From: CAWBQO01 sp963790965
Lineage (GTDB): Bacteria > Bacteroidota > Rhodothermia > Rhodothermales > DASSAV01
Direction: 5' to 3'
DNA length: 64,000 bases
NCBI GenBank assembly: GCA_963790965.1
Contig: CAWBQO010000003.1
Location: 62,001-126,000 of the forward strand
Position numbers and translations under genes: made by a program. A model generated the notes under the pieces. The model saw nothing but the letters and a program-made list of their open reading frames with translations, searched no databases and was not told the DNA's origin. Numbering within the stretch: position 1 is the stretch's first letter; each line of letters begins with the position of its first letter. Shown in pieces: positions 62,739 to 64,000 of the stretch.

Positions 62739-62784
62739 AACCCTCCGCGTAAGTGCCTGAAATACAGGAGTTACGGAGAGGGTT
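62739..62784 (-). terminator. Decayed terminator in direct repeat copy 2
   Basis: Same hairpin as at 48576-48621 but with two mismatches in the 14-bp stem; followed leftward by TTTTCTTATA. Termination may still occur, weakly. Confidence 0.5.
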
Positions 62785-63035
62785 TCTTTTGTGTACCCGG
62801 AACGGGACGTTTTTCGAACTCTCCGTGCAGCGCTGGATCGGAGACATATACCCTCTCCGGGGCATCGTTGCCTCTTAAAGTGTGCTCGGGGTTTCGGCGC
62901 GTGCAGAGTCTGGAGAAACCTCCTGGACACCGCGTCCACCACTAGAGGACGATTGGCGCGCCACGCACACGAATCTGCAGAGGCTTCAGGGATGCGGCAG
63001 GACATCGCAAGAGCACACTCGGAAAGGCTGGCGCC
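62739..63035. repeat. About 298-bp direct repeat, copy 2 (right flank of island)
   Basis: Partner of 48576-48873 in the same orientation. It contains a decayed version of the hairpin terminator (AACCCTCCGCGTAA with TTACGGAGAGGGTT, two mismatches; 62739-62784). The parallel reading frame is interrupted by TAG at 62942-62944. Confidence 0.8.
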
Positions 63036-63190
63036 TGCCCCATCAAGGGCTTGCCCATATGCTGTCCACAGCATGCGGAGCGCTGCAGGTCACGATACGA
63101 GCAACGTCGCTGCGGAGCAATGCCGGCGTGGGATTCGCGCCTGCGCTTTTGGTCCGCGTTTATGTGCCTATTCTGCGGCTCCTTCTTCAA
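62771..63190 (-). pseudogene. Degenerate reading frame in direct repeat copy 2
   Basis: Ends with VYVSDPALHGEFEKRPV and PGTQKKPSP, parallel to the frame at 48620-48955. An in-frame TAG (62942-62944) stands where copy 1 has TAC. Upstream of it the sequence LKPLQIRVRGAPIVL aligns loosely with copy 1. Parent gene unknown. Confidence 0.35.
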
Positions 63191-63379
63191 TCATTGAGCG
63201 AAAGCGCCCGCACCTTCTATTCCAAGACCATAAAGGCCGCAGACTTGTTCAAGACGTGGGGCAAACTCATTGCACTCAGCTTCGAGCCCCGTGAGTTTGT
63301 GTACAAGCCGAATAGCCATGCTCTTTCGCATGTCAATCCTCCCGTGCTCCCCATACTCCAGCCTCACGCGTACCTCCAC
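63191..63379 (-). CDS. Short ORF, possible gene remnant
   Basis: 62 residues from a GTG start (VEVRVRLEYGEHGRIDMRKS, MAIRLVHKLTGLEAECNEFA). The composition looks coding, and the open frame extends 12 codons upstream (VCEFYAQGDD) before a stop. It may be a fragment of a larger gene with a lost start. No family is recognised. Confidence 0.3.
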   Translation of the reverse strand: MEVRVRLEYGEHGRIDMRKSMAIRLVHKLTGLEAECNEFAPRLEQVCGLYGLGIEGAGAFAQ

Positions 63380-63587
63380 GTCGTCACCTTGAGCATAGAA
63401 TTCACAGACTTGAAGTTAGCGGGCATACATTAAGCTCAATGCTGGCTTGCTTCCAGGCGCCTAACGGCCAGGCACAACCGGCCCCAGGGTCCGTGAATGT
63501 GGTTGCTACGTTGCCGCGAGGCAGCGCCCGGGCAGAAAACGCCGAACAGACCTGGGTCCGCGTTGATACCGTTGTTATATGTCACTT

Positions 63588-64000
63588 TTATCGCTTGAGC
63601 GCAGCTACGTACAGCAATTCTTCTGCAACGGTGCGAAGATCTATTATCACATCGTCTACGTATTCGCGCCGGGCATTATACCTTCTGCTGTGTGCCGATT
63701 GATCACCGATTCTCTTTAGCTTTCGGAGGCCTAACTTTGTATTTCTGCCAAGACCCCAATTCTCTGCTAAAGTGCAACTAATAAGGTCGTCAAGGTACAA
63801 ATAGTCATCGCTAGGGTTCTTGATCTTGGAGGCACACTGATGATTCTCAAAGCACTCAATGATAAGTATCTCTACGAGCCGTCTAATCATAACTGCGCAA
63901 GCATCATAGCACGTGTGCTCATAGCTCCGATTGATCTGGTACACGATGCTCTGAAGATAACCCCGCGTATTAAAGAAAAGGGAATTGGGAAGCACAGGCT
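63588..64000 (-). CDS. DUF4145/HEPN-like protein (partial)
   Basis: At least 135 residues; the frame continues past the right window edge, and the first possible internal start is a GTG at 63995. RGYLQSIVYQINRSYEHTCY and MIRRLVEILIIECFENHQ are the typical helices of DUF4145-type HEPN proteins. LKRIGDQSAHSRRYNARRE carries the R-x6-H variant of the HEPN active-site motif. Such domains occur in RNase toxins and phage-defence proteins. AT-rich relative to the rest of the window. Confidence 0.65.
   Translation of the reverse strand, partial: PVLPNSLFFNTRGYLQSIVYQINRSYEHTCYDACAVMIRRLVEILIIECFENHQCASKIKNPSDDYLYLDDLISCTLAENWGLGRNTKLGLRKLKRIGDQSAHSRRYNARREYVDDVIIDLRTVAEELLYVAALKR

Noticed and set aside
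62882..63433. + strand open frame of 183 codons across direct repeat copy 2
   Set aside because: Runs through the repeat antisense to the degenerate frame; no domain and no conservation with the equivalent strand of copy 1.

Overview
The window is a GC-rich chromosomal stretch, probably from a Rhodothermota/Bacteroidota bacterium of Rhodothermales type. The signs are a SusC/RagA-type TonB-linked receptor, a complete classical menaquinone pathway, an OstA-like LPS-transport set (LptC, OstA, LptB, LptE), few clear Shine-Dalgarno sequences, and at least one Bacteroidetes-style promoter (TTG...TATATTTG). The taxon is inferred from gene content and style only.

Layout. 1-7.3 kb: menaquinone genes menD (partial), menH, menB, menA, menC and menE, interrupted by a small membrane ORF and an opposing alpha/beta hydrolase. 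7.4-10.1 kb: an acetyltransferase and a partner-switching module (STAS, RsbW-like ATPase, receiver-PP2C phosphatase). 10.3-18.9 kb: a B3/B4-domain protein, lptC-ostA-lptB, an unknown gene, inorganic pyrophosphatase, an App1-type phosphatase, an SDR enzyme and a secreted beta-propeller protein. 18.9-21.4 kb: rfbC, rfbA and rfbB for dTDP-rhamnose. 21.6-26.2 kb: a WG-repeat lipoprotein, a DoxX-like membrane protein, a dipeptidase, a ZIP transporter and thiL. 26.6-30.1 kb: the wreck of a polysaccharide-utilisation locus, where a SusC N-terminus runs directly into the last part of a GH10 xylanase gene, followed by an intact sialate O-acetylesterase. 30.3-36.9 kb: anmK, a TPR-like protein, lptE, a MoxR-like AAA ATPase, a zinc-binding small protein, a propeller lipoprotein and an OmpR-type regulator. 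37.2-45.3 kb: a chemosensory cluster (MCP, HEAT-repeat protein, CheR, CheY, CheA, CheB; no separate CheW). 45.4-47.5 kb: an HtrA-like protease and an FAH-family hydrolase.

47.5-64 kb is accessory DNA. It begins with a repeat-rich intergenic stretch and contains a region of about 14 kb bracketed by direct repeats of about 298 bp (48576-48873 and 62739-63035). Inside are two related mobile modules on the + strand. Each has an inverted-repeat operator, a ribbon-helix-helix regulator, a terminator-like hairpin and a Rep_trans-like replication initiator. One continues to a large serine recombinase, the other to an excisionase-like protein and a tyrosine integrase. The first bases of both rep genes carry the same three hairpins with compensatory base changes. 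Both rep genes and the integrase have single-base frameshifts, each at a different place. Around the modules lie - strand cargo genes that look less GC-rich, several resembling HEPN/abortive-infection proteins. This island is the most novel part of the window.
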